From an uncultured Clostridia bacterium (GTDB lineage Bacteria; Bacillota; Clostridia; Lachnospirales; UBA5962), in NCBI GenBank assembly GCA_946481295.1, contig CAMLLW010000009.1, positions 1-52,541 of the forward strand: a stretch of 52,541 nt of DNA, in the 5' to 3' direction. Position numbers and translations under genes: made by a program. The notes beneath the pieces were generated by a model. The model saw only the letters and a program-made list of their open reading frames with translations, had not been told where the DNA came from and searched no databases. Within the stretch, counting starts at the first letter, position 1, and every line of letters begins with the position of its first letter. Below are positions 8,641 to 16,794 of this stretch, piece by piece.

Positions 8641-9480
8641 ATGATTATTAATACAAATATGCCTGCACTAAAAGCATTAACACAAGTTAATAGAACAAAT
8701 AAAAAAATTGATAGCTCTAATCTAAAAATGGCAACTGGACTAAAAATAAACTCTGTGTCAGATGATGCCTCAGGTTTTTCTATATCAAATAAAATAAGAA
8801 ATGAAATTAACGGTTTAGAAAAAGCTGCTCAAAATGCTTTAGATGGAGTATCTCTTATACAAACAGCAGATGGAGTTTTAGATGAAGTAACATCAATGTT
8901 ACAACGTATGAGAGAATTATGTGTAAAATCCTCTAACGATACTTTAACAGATGAAGATAAAGAAATAATGCAAAGTGAAATAAATAGTTTATCAGAAGAA
9001 ATTGATAGTATATCAGATAAAGCACAATTTAATAAAACAAAATTATTTGGCAAAAAATTTACTGACGATAAATCAGGATTTCAATATGGTAAAATAAAAT
9101 TACAAATAGGTGCTTATAAAAATGATACTGTAGAATTCTTTCTTCCAGAAGTTTCTTCAAAAACACTTGGAACTGATAAAATTTCAGTTCAAAATACAAA
9201 AGATGCACAAAGTGGAATAACATCATTAGATAATTCATTACAACAAATTTCTAATATAAGAGGTAATATAGGTGCATTACAAAATAGACTAGAAAGTACT
9301 CATTCTAATATAAAAACTACTAATGTTAATCTAAGCGAAGCTCTTAGTCGAATAGTAGATACAGATATGGCTAAAGAAATGTCACTTTTAACACAAAACT
9401 CTGTAATAAGCCAAGCTGGAATTTCTGTATTAGCACAAGCAAATCAAAAACCTCAACAAGTTTTGCAATTATTAGGTTAA
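8641..9480 (+). CDS. hag: Flagellin
   Basis: Protein of 279 residues, a short flagellin made of the conserved D0/D1 helices with only about 60 residues of variable centre (roughly 135-195). The N-terminal signature is textbook: MIINTNMPALKAL, then SSNLKMATGLKINSVSDDASGFSIS in pieces, and ALDGVSLIQTADG. The C-terminal helix ends SVLAQANQKPQQVLQLLG. A cysteine replaces the usual alanine in MRELCVK. The ribosome binding site is GAGGTGAT. It lies between the FliK-like gene and fliS, so all three are probably one late-flagellar transcript. The product is exported by the flagellar type III system and polymerises into the filament. Confidence 0.95.
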   Translation: MIINTNMPALKALTQVNRTNKKIDSSNLKMATGLKINSVSDDASGFSISNKIRNEINGLEKAAQNALDGVSLIQTADGVLDEVTSMLQRMRELCVKSSNDTLTDEDKEIMQSEINSLSEEIDSISDKAQFNKTKLFGKKFTDDKSGFQYGKIKLQIGAYKNDTVEFFLPEVSSKTLGTDKISVQNTKDAQSGITSLDNSLQQISNIRGNIGALQNRLESTHSNIKTTNVNLSEALSRIVDTDMAKEMSLLTQNSVISQAGISVLAQANQKPQQVLQLLG

Positions 9481-9500
9481 TATTGAAAGAAGGTTAGTTT

Positions 9501-9983
9501 ATGAATACTAATGATTATACAACAAGAATATTATCTGCAACTCCATTAAAACTAGTAATCATAACATACGAACTTGCTATAAAAAACATAAGTGAAGCAA
9601 TTAAAACAGATATATTAGATCATAAACAAAAAAATATATCTAAATCAAGAGATTGTTTAAAAGAATTAATAATTAATTTAAATCCTCAAATAGAAATTTC
9701 TAAAAATTTATATAGTATATATATATATATTAATAAATTATTAATATCTGCAGATATAAAATGCGATCTTAAAAAATTAAATAAAATTGATGAAATAAAT
9801 AATATATTATATGAGTGTTACGATTTACTAGAAATACTTCTATTTGCTTGGAACGAAATTGATTTAAAAGATAAATCAGATCCAATTAATAATTTTTCTA
9901 AAATTTTTGCTGGACTAACATATAAAAATAATAAATTATCTGAATATGTAGATGAAGCATCTTATATGAATTTTAAGGCATAG
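9501..9983 (+). CDS. fliS: FliS-like flagellin export chaperone
   Basis: Protein of 160 residues with the FliS pattern: TTRILSATPLKLVIITYE at the start (residues 6-24), helices around KNISKSRDCLKELI, a YIYINKLLISADI helix (FliS: LY-Y---L--A) and LLEILLFAW near residue 118. FliS binds the C-terminus of flagellin and keeps it from polymerising in the cytoplasm. The last 35 residues extend beyond the typical 125-residue family length. Position directly after flagellin (20-bp gap) supports the call. The sequence is diverged, so the name rests on pattern plus context. Confidence 0.8.
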   Translation: MNTNDYTTRILSATPLKLVIITYELAIKNISEAIKTDILDHKQKNISKSRDCLKELIINLNPQIEISKNLYSIYIYINKLLISADIKCDLKKLNKIDEINNILYECYDLLEILLFAWNEIDLKDKSDPINNFSKIFAGLTYKNNKLSEYVDEASYMNFKA

Positions 9984-10009
9984 AGTAAGTGGTACCACTT
10001 ACTTTTTTA
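9984..10009 (+). terminator. Terminator of the flagellin operon
   Basis: A perfect 20-bp palindrome (9984-10003, centred on GGTACC) followed by a six-T run, starting one base after the fliS stop. It closes the fliK-like, flagellin, fliS transcript. Confidence 0.85.
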
Positions 10010-10098
10010 TTTTTAAGCTATTTTTGGAATAATGTTACATTTTATTGACTATATTATTATTACATAAACTTCTAATATAAGGAGGATAATATTAAATC

Positions 10099-10386
10099 AT
10101 GTCACAACCAAATATAAATTATAATAATGAAAGAAGTTATAAAAATAGAGATAGAAAAGGTTCTCTCTTATTTTTAAAAAGAAATTCACATGTTGTAGAC
10201 GAAAATGAAGAAATTATTCTTATTCTAGATTCATTAAAAGATGATTTAAATTATGTCCATAATTGTTTAGACTATATAACAGATCCTATTCTTATTGATA
10301 GCTATATATATCAATTGCAATCACTAAACATGAAATATAAATTTTATATACAACTTTGTAAAGAAAGAGGATTAATATCAGAATAA
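10099..10386 (+). CDS. DUF2508 (YaaL-like) small protein
   Basis: Protein of 95 residues. The C-terminal two thirds match the YaaL/DUF2508 family: DENEEIILILDSLKDDLNYV, then an acidic helix with DPILIDSYIYQL and a final KYKFYIQLCKERG. The first 30 residues are basic and disordered. In many Firmicutes this gene sits directly before bofA, as it does here (42-bp gap). Its function is unknown. GGAGGA lies 13 bases before the ATG, slightly long, but no better in-frame start exists. Confidence 0.75.
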   Translation: MSQPNINYNNERSYKNRDRKGSLLFLKRNSHVVDENEEIILILDSLKDDLNYVHNCLDYITDPILIDSYIYQLQSLNMKYKFYIQLCKERGLISE

Positions 10387-10428
10387 TTTAATTAATCTCT
10401 TTATAATATAATTTGGGGGGAATCAACA

Positions 10429-10689
10429 TTGGAAAAACTAGATATTTCTTTAATATTTATTATTATATGCTCATTTTTTATGGGTATAATCTTATTATCT
10501 AAACCTTTAAAATTTATATTTAATTTTTGTTTTAAAAGTGTATTAGGATTATCATTTATTTTTGTACTTAATTTATTATTTAAATCATTTGACGTTTATG
10601 TAGGGATAAATTATTTAAATGCAATTATAGTTGGTTTATTAGGTATTCCTGGTATTATTACATTATATATTACTCAGTTAATATTATAA
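10429..10689 (+). CDS. bofA: BofA family membrane protein (sigma-K checkpoint)
   Basis: Protein of 86 residues with three hydrophobic segments (about 8-28, 33-52, 62-85). The C-terminus carries the BofA hallmark GINYLNAIIVGLLGIPGIITL. In Bacillus, BofA holds the SpoIVFB protease inactive in the forespore outer membrane so that pro-sigma-K is processed only after a forespore signal. The start is TTG behind a GGGGGG ribosome binding site. Whether this organism has SpoIVFB or a pro-sigma-K cannot be seen here; some Clostridia keep BofA-like proteins without that checkpoint. Confidence 0.85.
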   Translation: MEKLDISLIFIIICSFFMGIILLSKPLKFIFNFCFKSVLGLSFIFVLNLLFKSFDVYVGINYLNAIIVGLLGIPGIITLYITQLIL

Positions 10690-10716
10690 AAAGATATCTA
10701 ATTAGATATCTTTTTT
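10687..10716. terminator. Bidirectional terminator after bofA
   Basis: A near-perfect palindrome, AAAAAGATATCTAA followed by its complement, centred near 10701, with A and T runs outside. The last codons and stop of the convergent GGDEF gene lie inside it, so one hairpin serves both genes. Confidence 0.8.
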
Positions 10717-13658
10717 AATTTATTCTTTATATTCAATATTTTATTTTTCTTATTTTCTTTTATGTCTTTTTTAAGTTCTGTAAGTTTAGGTTCAAAATAA
10801 TTTCCTTGTACCATATTAACGCCTAAAGAAATAGCAATATCTAATTCTTGTTCAGTATCTATTTGTTCTGCTAAAACTTTTATATTGTTATCATTACAAA
10901 ATGCCACTAAATTTTTAAACATATTTTGTTTATCTATATCATTATATATTTCACCTAATATTCCCTTATCTATTTCAAATATATCTGGTTTAATACTAAA
11001 CAATTCTGATTCATCTATATACCCACGACCATCGTTACCTAATGCTATAATTCCATCCGTGGCATCTCTTAACATAGATATTCTTTCAAGTAAATCTTGT
11101 TGGAATAAACATAAATTTCTCGTTAGTTCAATTACAATATTTTTAGATATATATTTTATTTTATTACTAATTTCTTGAAAGTCCTCTTCGCTTATATTTT
11201 GAACCATTATTATACTTATAAAAATTCTTTTTTCACCTAATGTCTCTCTATTATTCATAAGTAAATCTATAGTTTTATTTATTATTAACATTTGAACATC
11301 ATATAATCTAGACTGAGACTCTGCAGCCGCAAATATTTCTAAAACAGTTTTAAATTCATCTATATTAGATTTTATAAATGATTTATATCCATATATCTGA
11401 CATGTTTCTATATCTACTATAGGTTGAAATAGATATTCTATAAGTCTTTTACTTATAAGTTTATCTAAAGCTCTATTTTTTGCAATTAAATATTTATCTT
11501 TAAGATAAACTTCTTTATCAAATTCTACAATTCCACCTTTGCTATTGTACTTGCATTGATACATAGCAAAATCTGCATACTTTATAAGCATATTTATATC
11601 TTTGCTATCTATGCCATATAATGATATCCCAAGGGATGCCTTTATTTTAAATTTTTCATTATCTAATAACGTTATATAAGTATTGTTCATACTATTATTT
11701 ATAATTTTGTAGATATTTGATTTCATATTTTGAACATTATCAAAATTATAAACAAATATAGCAAATTCATCACCTGAAATACGTGATACAATTCCGCCTA
11801 TAGATCTAAATATTGCAAACATTTCAGATGCTGCTATTATATAATTATCTCCTAAAGCATGACCATAATTATCATTTATATATTTTAAATTATCTAAATC
11901 TGCAAATATAAGTGCACCTAATTTATTAGGATTTTCTAATACCATCTCATGTATTTTTCTTCTAAAAGCATTTCTATTTAATAATCTCGTCATAACATCG
12001 TAGTCTAATTCTGATTCTAATTGTTGTTGTTTTACTATATCATCTGTTACATCTATAATAATACCAACATTTTTACCATCAAATATATCATTTTCAATTC
12101 TTAGACATTTTGTTAAAATGCTATTAGTATCTTTTTTCCAGCCATAAACATTTTTTTTACCTTTTATCTTATTACTTTTAATCTTTGTAAATATTTCGTC
12201 CCAATATGATTTATCAATATAATTTTTATTTTCTTCTGAATTTTGTATATCTAAAATTTTAATTAATGTATTTGTTACAAAAACCATACTACCATCTTGA
12301 GGATCCTCAAAACACCCTACAGGTACATGTATTGTTTCTAAAATATATTTTATTCTTTTTGCTGACTCTAAATTTAAATTACTCACTTTTTCAATTGAAC
12401 TTAAAAGTTCATTTAATTCCGAAATACTAGTTTTTTCAAACTTAGGTGATGTTCCCTTGTTTTTATTTACATTTAAAATATTCTTAGAAACTTTTATAAT
12501 TTTATTACTCGTAAAATATACAAAAGTTATAAAAATACCAATATTTATTATACTAAAAAATAAAGTAAATATAATCATTACATGAATACTTGTTCTAGAA
12601 GGTAATAAAATATCATTTTCTGATACAAAACTTAATAAGTATAACTTTTGATTTTTAAATATTCCTTTACTTTCACCTAAATCCACAGGAACATATGATA
12701 AATAAAAAATTTCTGAATTATTATTATCAAAATATACTTTTTTAATATTTTTATACTTTTTCGTTGAATATAAGTTTATATAGTCTATATTATTAAAATA
12801 TTTATGAGCTATATTTTTATCGTAAAGAATATTATTTACATTGATTTTATCATTATCTAAATTAAATCCTAATGCAAAAAAACTATTATTATAAATTGAA
12901 TGATTTAAATTAGTTAAATTATCACTAATATATTTAAATGAAATTTCTATGCCATAAATACCGTAAAATCTATTATTAGAATCTATTAATGGCATAATAT
13001 AAGTAATAATATCACTTTTATTATCTATATAACTATGTGAATATAACCATCGTCCTAAAGGTTCATAATCATTTTTTATTTTTATAACATCTAAATAATT
13101 TATATTGCTATAAAATTGATTCCATAAATTATTATATTTTAAATTTTTTCTCCATTTATTTTTATTCTTAAAAATATCTTCTTCATTTAAATCATCATTA
13201 TAATTTAAATATATACTAGAAAATAAATTTTTATTATTAAAATCTATATTATTGCCGTTAAATATTATAAAAGCATTTTCAATATCTACACTATTTAAAT
13301 TTTTTACTAAGTACTTTATTCCTAATTGTTGTATTTCAGTAAATATTTTGTCATCTGAGTACATTTTATCTATATTTATATTATTATTTTTTATTATATC
13401 TTGTAACGAGTTATTAAATTCATATCTTATAATATTAGATTCTTCCACTATTTCTAATAAAGATTTTTCAAGACTAACCGTGTTACTTATCATTAAATCA
13501 TCTAATGTTTTAAAAGATTGTAGATTTAAATTGTTAAAATTTTTATCAAATTTTACAAAATATATAAATAATCCAATTTCTATTATAATTATAAATATTA
13601 TTATATATACAACCTGTTTTCTTAAAGATGATTCACTCTGTATATGACTAAATTTCAT
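10698..13658 (-). CDS. Membrane GGDEF-EAL protein, active-looking GGDEF and degenerate EAL
   Basis: Protein of 986 residues from the ATG at 13658, which has GAGGAGA seven bases upstream; the frame stays open 27 codons further but without a ribosome binding site. Order: membrane helix (about 15-36), large extracellular sensor region (37-355, probably dCACHE), second helix (358-382), a PAS-like region (420-535), GGDEF (540-700) and EAL (730-970). The cyclase domain keeps the metal aspartate (FADLDN), NDxxGH and SGDEF (about 628), but lacks the RxxD inhibitory site. In the EAL domain the motif reads YKSF, the DDFGTG loop reads GNDGRG and the catalytic lysine position reads EID. It is probably a c-di-GMP synthase whose EAL part only binds or regulates. 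Confidence 0.88.
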   Translation of the reverse strand: MKFSHIQSESSLRKQVVYIIIFIIIIEIGLFIYFVKFDKNFNNLNLQSFKTLDDLMISNTVSLEKSLLEIVEESNIIRYEFNNSLQDIIKNNNINIDKMYSDDKIFTEIQQLGIKYLVKNLNSVDIENAFIIFNGNNIDFNNKNLFSSIYLNYNDDLNEEDIFKNKNKWRKNLKYNNLWNQFYSNINYLDVIKIKNDYEPLGRWLYSHSYIDNKSDIITYIMPLIDSNNRFYGIYGIEISFKYISDNLTNLNHSIYNNSFFALGFNLDNDKINVNNILYDKNIAHKYFNNIDYINLYSTKKYKNIKKVYFDNNNSEIFYLSYVPVDLGESKGIFKNQKLYLLSFVSENDILLPSRTSIHVMIIFTLFFSIINIGIFITFVYFTSNKIIKVSKNILNVNKNKGTSPKFEKTSISELNELLSSIEKVSNLNLESAKRIKYILETIHVPVGCFEDPQDGSMVFVTNTLIKILDIQNSEENKNYIDKSYWDEIFTKIKSNKIKGKKNVYGWKKDTNSILTKCLRIENDIFDGKNVGIIIDVTDDIVKQQQLESELDYDVMTRLLNRNAFRRKIHEMVLENPNKLGALIFADLDNLKYINDNYGHALGDNYIIAASEMFAIFRSIGGIVSRISGDEFAIFVYNFDNVQNMKSNIYKIINNSMNNTYITLLDNEKFKIKASLGISLYGIDSKDINMLIKYADFAMYQCKYNSKGGIVEFDKEVYLKDKYLIAKNRALDKLISKRLIEYLFQPIVDIETCQIYGYKSFIKSNIDEFKTVLEIFAAAESQSRLYDVQMLIINKTIDLLMNNRETLGEKRIFISIIMVQNISEEDFQEISNKIKYISKNIVIELTRNLCLFQQDLLERISMLRDATDGIIALGNDGRGYIDESELFSIKPDIFEIDKGILGEIYNDIDKQNMFKNLVAFCNDNNIKVLAEQIDTEQELDIAISLGVNMVQGNYFEPKLTELKKDIKENKKNKILNIKNKLKKISN

Positions 13659-13799
13659 TATTATCTCCTCTATAATCTTGTTAAATAAGATATAACAATA
13701 AAAGTTTTTCATAATAATGCGTTTAAGATTATATAGCACAATATTATGATCGGATTATATACTATTATCCTTAAATTATCAATTATTATAAATCGATTA

Positions 13800-13850
13800 T
13801 ATATAAAAAAAACAACTAAATCTTCTTCCAATAAGTTTAGTTGTTTTTAT
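13800..13850 (-). terminator. Terminator of the ferritin-like gene
   Basis: A 13-bp stem, AAAAACAACTAAA (13808-13820) with TTTAGTTGTTTTT (13836-13848) and a 15-nt loop, just after the stop of the minus-strand gene. A U-rich tract follows on that strand. Confidence 0.75.
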
Positions 13851-13867
13851 TAATAAATATACCTCAT

Positions 13868-14731
13868 TTATGAATTTAATGTCACTAAATAATTTAACTT
13901 TATAGAGTGTGCTATATCATCTGTAAATACTTCATGTATAATTTTTTTTATATTTTCATATTCATTATTTAAAATATTATATAAATTTTTAAATAAATCT
14001 ACACAATTAAGCTCTTGCTCAAAAGCATTTTTAAATTCATTAATTAATCCATTTTCATTATCTATAGTAAATATCTTTTTATAATCATTATTTGTATTTT
14101 CTTTATTAAAATCAAAACTTTTATCATCACATAAATCCATATAAATTTTTTTAAGTAGTTTTTCGTGTTTTTGTTCATCTAATCTAATACTATTTAAAAT
14201 ATTTTTATGATTAAAATCATCAATACAATCAACAAAATTATTATAATATTCTACTATCATTTTTTTTAATTGTATTCCTTCTAATAATAGATTTACAATT
14301 TTATCATTAACTATTTTTTTAGAATAATCATAATCTAATTTTAAATTTCCATTTAAATTTTTATCTAAACACAAATCATCATCTTCACTCGCAAAAAATG
14401 AACTAGGTAAAGGCCTTATATTAAAACTTTTCTTCCCATATTTTTCTTTATCATCTGTATTATCTTTAAATTTATTATAAAAATTAATATTATTATAATT
14501 TGGTATATTGTAATTTTTATAATCACAATCAGAATAATTAATTTTTCTTAAAGGCACTTTTTTATCTTCATATGATAATGATTTTTCATAATTTTTCTTA
14601 ATATTTGGTTCTGCTAAATATATATTATCATTACATTTTTCATCGCACTTATCAAATAGTCTATCTGTACAATCTTGATTAATATATTCACTTTGATTTA
14701 AACTATTATATTTAACATTATACGGATACAA
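13868..14731 (-). CDS. Ferritin-like domain protein with long polar N-terminus
   Basis: Protein of about 287 residues. The first 135 residues are Asn/Asp/Lys/Tyr rich and of low complexity. From about 140 on there is a four-helix ferritin-like domain: LLLEGIQLKKMIVEYY, then DEQKHEKLLKKIY (an E-x-x-H type metal motif), FEQELNCVDLFKNLY and DDIAHSIKLNYL at the end. Family members bind iron or manganese. The sporulating host and the CotJC relative nearby make a coat or spore role possible, but that is inference. I place the start at TTG 14731, eight bases after GGGGG; the GTG two codons earlier is only two bases from it. No partner gene is adjacent. Confidence 0.65.
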   Translation of the reverse strand: MYPYNVKYNSLNQSEYINQDCTDRLFDKCDEKCNDNIYLAEPNIKKNYEKSLSYEDKKVPLRKINYSDCDYKNYNIPNYNNINFYNKFKDNTDDKEKYGKKSFNIRPLPSSFFASEDDDLCLDKNLNGNLKLDYDYSKKIVNDKIVNLLLEGIQLKKMIVEYYNNFVDCIDDFNHKNILNSIRLDEQKHEKLLKKIYMDLCDDKSFDFNKENTNNDYKKIFTIDNENGLINEFKNAFEQELNCVDLFKNLYNILNNEYENIKKIIHEVFTDDIAHSIKLNYLVTLNS

Positions 14732-14888
14732 TTTCACATCCCCCTAAAACATACCTATTATTTGATATAATACTTTATTTTTATTTATATGCTATTTTCT
14801 ATCCAACTGTTACCAAGATATATAAAGTATAAGTTAAAAATATTTTCTAATAATATTAATTAAATTATAATACTGAGGTGATTTTATT

Positions 14889-15599
14889 ATGAATACTAAA
14901 TTTTTAAAATTACAATTATTAATATGGTTTTTTACTAGTCTATTTTTTAATACTAAAGTACAAGCACAATACTCTTTTACATATTTAGAAAATGTAGTAG
15001 TAAAAGTTATTTCTCCAAATACAAATATTTACTCTGCTCCAAATTTAGAATCTTATATATTAGATACAAAGCAAAAAGATGATATCTTAAATGTAATAGG
15101 AGAATATACAAATTGGTATATAGTTCAGTTAAAAGATAATAGTATTGGACTAATACATAAAGATTATGTTGCTTCATTAGATCCAGAAAACACTAAACTT
15201 ATATCATTAGATAATGAAACAATAGAAAATATATTTAATTCTATAAATTCTTTAAGAGAAGAAAATAATACTCAATATATAAATTATGATGAAAAATTAA
15301 GTTTAATTGCACAAAAAAAAGCAATTGATATGGCAACAAATGAATATATTAATCATTTTTCAGAAACATATAAAACTCCATTTAAAATGCTTAAGGATAA
15401 TAATATTGATTTTAAATTTGCAACTGAAAGTTTTATGGTTATAAATAATGACAGTGATATTTTAGATATTATAAAAAATAATAAATTTATTAACGTAATA
15501 TCCTTAAATAAAAATTTTAATAAAATTGGTATAGGTCTATCTAAAAATTATAAATCAGAAAAAGTTATTGTCCAAATATTTATTAATGACACTCAATAA
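14889..15599 (+). CDS. Secreted SH3-CAP domain protein
   Basis: Protein of 236 residues. A signal peptide spans residues 1-27 (hydrophobic core LIWFFTSLFF, cleavage at VQA). Residues 35-100 form a bacterial SH3 domain (SPNTNIYSAPNLES, WYIVQLKDNSIGLIHKDYV), usually a cell-wall ligand. Residues 110-236 form a diverged CAP/SCP (YkwD-like) domain: NSLREENN, a helix IAQKKAIDMATN, then INHFSETYKTPFKML corresponding to the family's H-S-P-F-M pattern, and IGIGLSKN near the end. CAP proteins of spore formers are mostly of unknown activity. The ribosome binding site is TGAGGTGAT. Likely monocistronic. Confidence 0.78.
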   Translation: MNTKFLKLQLLIWFFTSLFFNTKVQAQYSFTYLENVVVKVISPNTNIYSAPNLESYILDTKQKDDILNVIGEYTNWYIVQLKDNSIGLIHKDYVASLDPENTKLISLDNETIENIFNSINSLREENNTQYINYDEKLSLIAQKKAIDMATNEYINHFSETYKTPFKMLKDNNIDFKFATESFMVINNDSDILDIIKNNKFINVISLNKNFNKIGIGLSKNYKSEKVIVQIFINDTQ

Positions 15600-15656
15600 A
15601 TTAGTTTTTGATAAATAGATTTTCCAATAATAAATAAATTTTAATTTTACTAATTA

Positions 15657-15685
15657 TTGACGATATTTTTAACTTATGCTAAAGT
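15657..15685 (+). promoter_or_regulatory. Candidate promoter of hydE
   Basis: TTGACG (15657-15662), 17-bp spacer, then TAAAGT (15680-15685) preceded by TGC, giving an extended -10 element. The transcript would start near 15692, about 40 nt before the ATG. Confidence 0.45.
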
Positions 15686-15733
15686 GATTATACTATTATA
15701 AAAAATATATTTATCAATAAGGGAGTAACAGCA

Positions 15734-16726
15734 ATGTATGATAATAAACTATTAACAGAAGAAGAAATTTTAGCGATTATTAGTAATGAAAATAATATTG
15801 TAAATGAAGAATTAAAATCTAGAGCAAAAGAAATAACAAAACAAAATTTTAATAATAATGTTTTTTTACAAGGTAAAATAAATTTTACAAATAATTGTAC
15901 TAAAAATTGTATATATTGTGGACTTCAAAATAATGAAAATATAAAAAGATATAGATTAACAACAAATGAAATTTTAGAAATTTGCCAAAAAGGATATAAT
16001 AGCGGTATAAGAAATTTTCTACTTCAAGGTGGAGATGACGCTTTTTATACAGAAGAAAGATTATCAAAGTTAATAAGTAGAATAGTAGAAAGATTTGAAG
16101 ATTGCTCAGTAGGGTTATCAGTAGGTGAAAGAAATTATAGTACTTATAAAAAATATTTCTTTGCAGGGGCAGATACTTATATCTTAAAACATAAAACAGC
16201 AAATAAAAATCACTTTAAAAAACTACATCCATCAAATTCTGGTATAGAAGAAAGAATAGCTTGTTTAAATAATTTAAAAGAAATAGGATTTTCTATAGGT
16301 AGTGGAATTATGGTAGATAGTCCAGATCAAACTATTGAATACTTATTAGAAGATATTATGTTATTAAAAGATATTGAACCAGAAATAATAAATATAAGTT
16401 CTTATATTCCTTATCAAGATATTAATTTTAAAAATAAATCTGATAAAGTATTAAATTTAATATTAAATATAATATCTATTGTAAGAATTATATTGCCAAA
16501 TTCATATATATGTTGTTCTAATACTATAGCATTATTAAATAGTGATGCTATAAATCTTTCATTAGAATCTGGAGCAAACATGATAAATGTAAACATATCT
16601 CCTGATAAAGCAAAAAACTTATATACCACATATTGTAAACCTATAAATTATACTAAATTTGATAATATAGAAAATATTATAACATTATTAGAAAATCTAG
16701 GTTATACAGCTAAATTTAATATGTAA
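15734..16726 (+). CDS. hydE: HydE-like radical SAM maturase of [FeFe] hydrogenase
   Basis: Protein of 330 residues, a radical SAM TIM barrel. The 4Fe-4S cysteines are C55, C59 and C62 (CTKNCIYCG). The order of motifs follows HydE: YRLTTNEILEIC, LLQGGDD, LSVGER, KHKTANK, LHPSN, GSGIMVDSPDQT, and NMINVNISPDKAKNLY near the end. HydE works with HydF and HydG to build the diiron subcluster of the H-cluster. It is diverged: the usual HET triad reads HKT and the usual VGLPGQT reads VDSPDQT, and the optional second cluster cysteines are absent. HydF and HydG are not in the window. BioB or PylB are less likely given the motif set. Confidence 0.8.
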   Translation: MYDNKLLTEEEILAIISNENNIVNEELKSRAKEITKQNFNNNVFLQGKINFTNNCTKNCIYCGLQNNENIKRYRLTTNEILEICQKGYNSGIRNFLLQGGDDAFYTEERLSKLISRIVERFEDCSVGLSVGERNYSTYKKYFFAGADTYILKHKTANKNHFKKLHPSNSGIEERIACLNNLKEIGFSIGSGIMVDSPDQTIEYLLEDIMLLKDIEPEIINISSYIPYQDINFKNKSDKVLNLILNIISIVRIILPNSYICCSNTIALLNSDAINLSLESGANMINVNISPDKAKNLYTTYCKPINYTKFDNIENIITLLENLGYTAKFNM

Positions 16727-16766
16727 AAAAATGCAAAATAAGCTTTAAAACTTATTTTGCATTTTT
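16727..16766. terminator. Bidirectional terminator between hydE and alsT
   Basis: A 16-bp perfect stem (16727-16742 with 16751-16766) and 8-nt loop between convergent genes, with A/T tracts giving U runs on both strands. Confidence 0.85.
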
Positions 16767-16794
16767 ATATTTCAAATATTTTTAAATTTATTAC

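Noticed and set aside
13659-13739. An extra 27-codon N-terminal extension of the GGDEF protein
   Set aside because: No ribosome binding site precedes it, whereas GAGGAGA lies seven bases before the ATG at 13658 and the membrane helix then falls where expected.
15900-16202. A 100-codon minus-strand ORF inside hydE
   Set aside because: It is antisense to well conserved radical SAM motifs, has no recognisable domain and no ribosome binding site.
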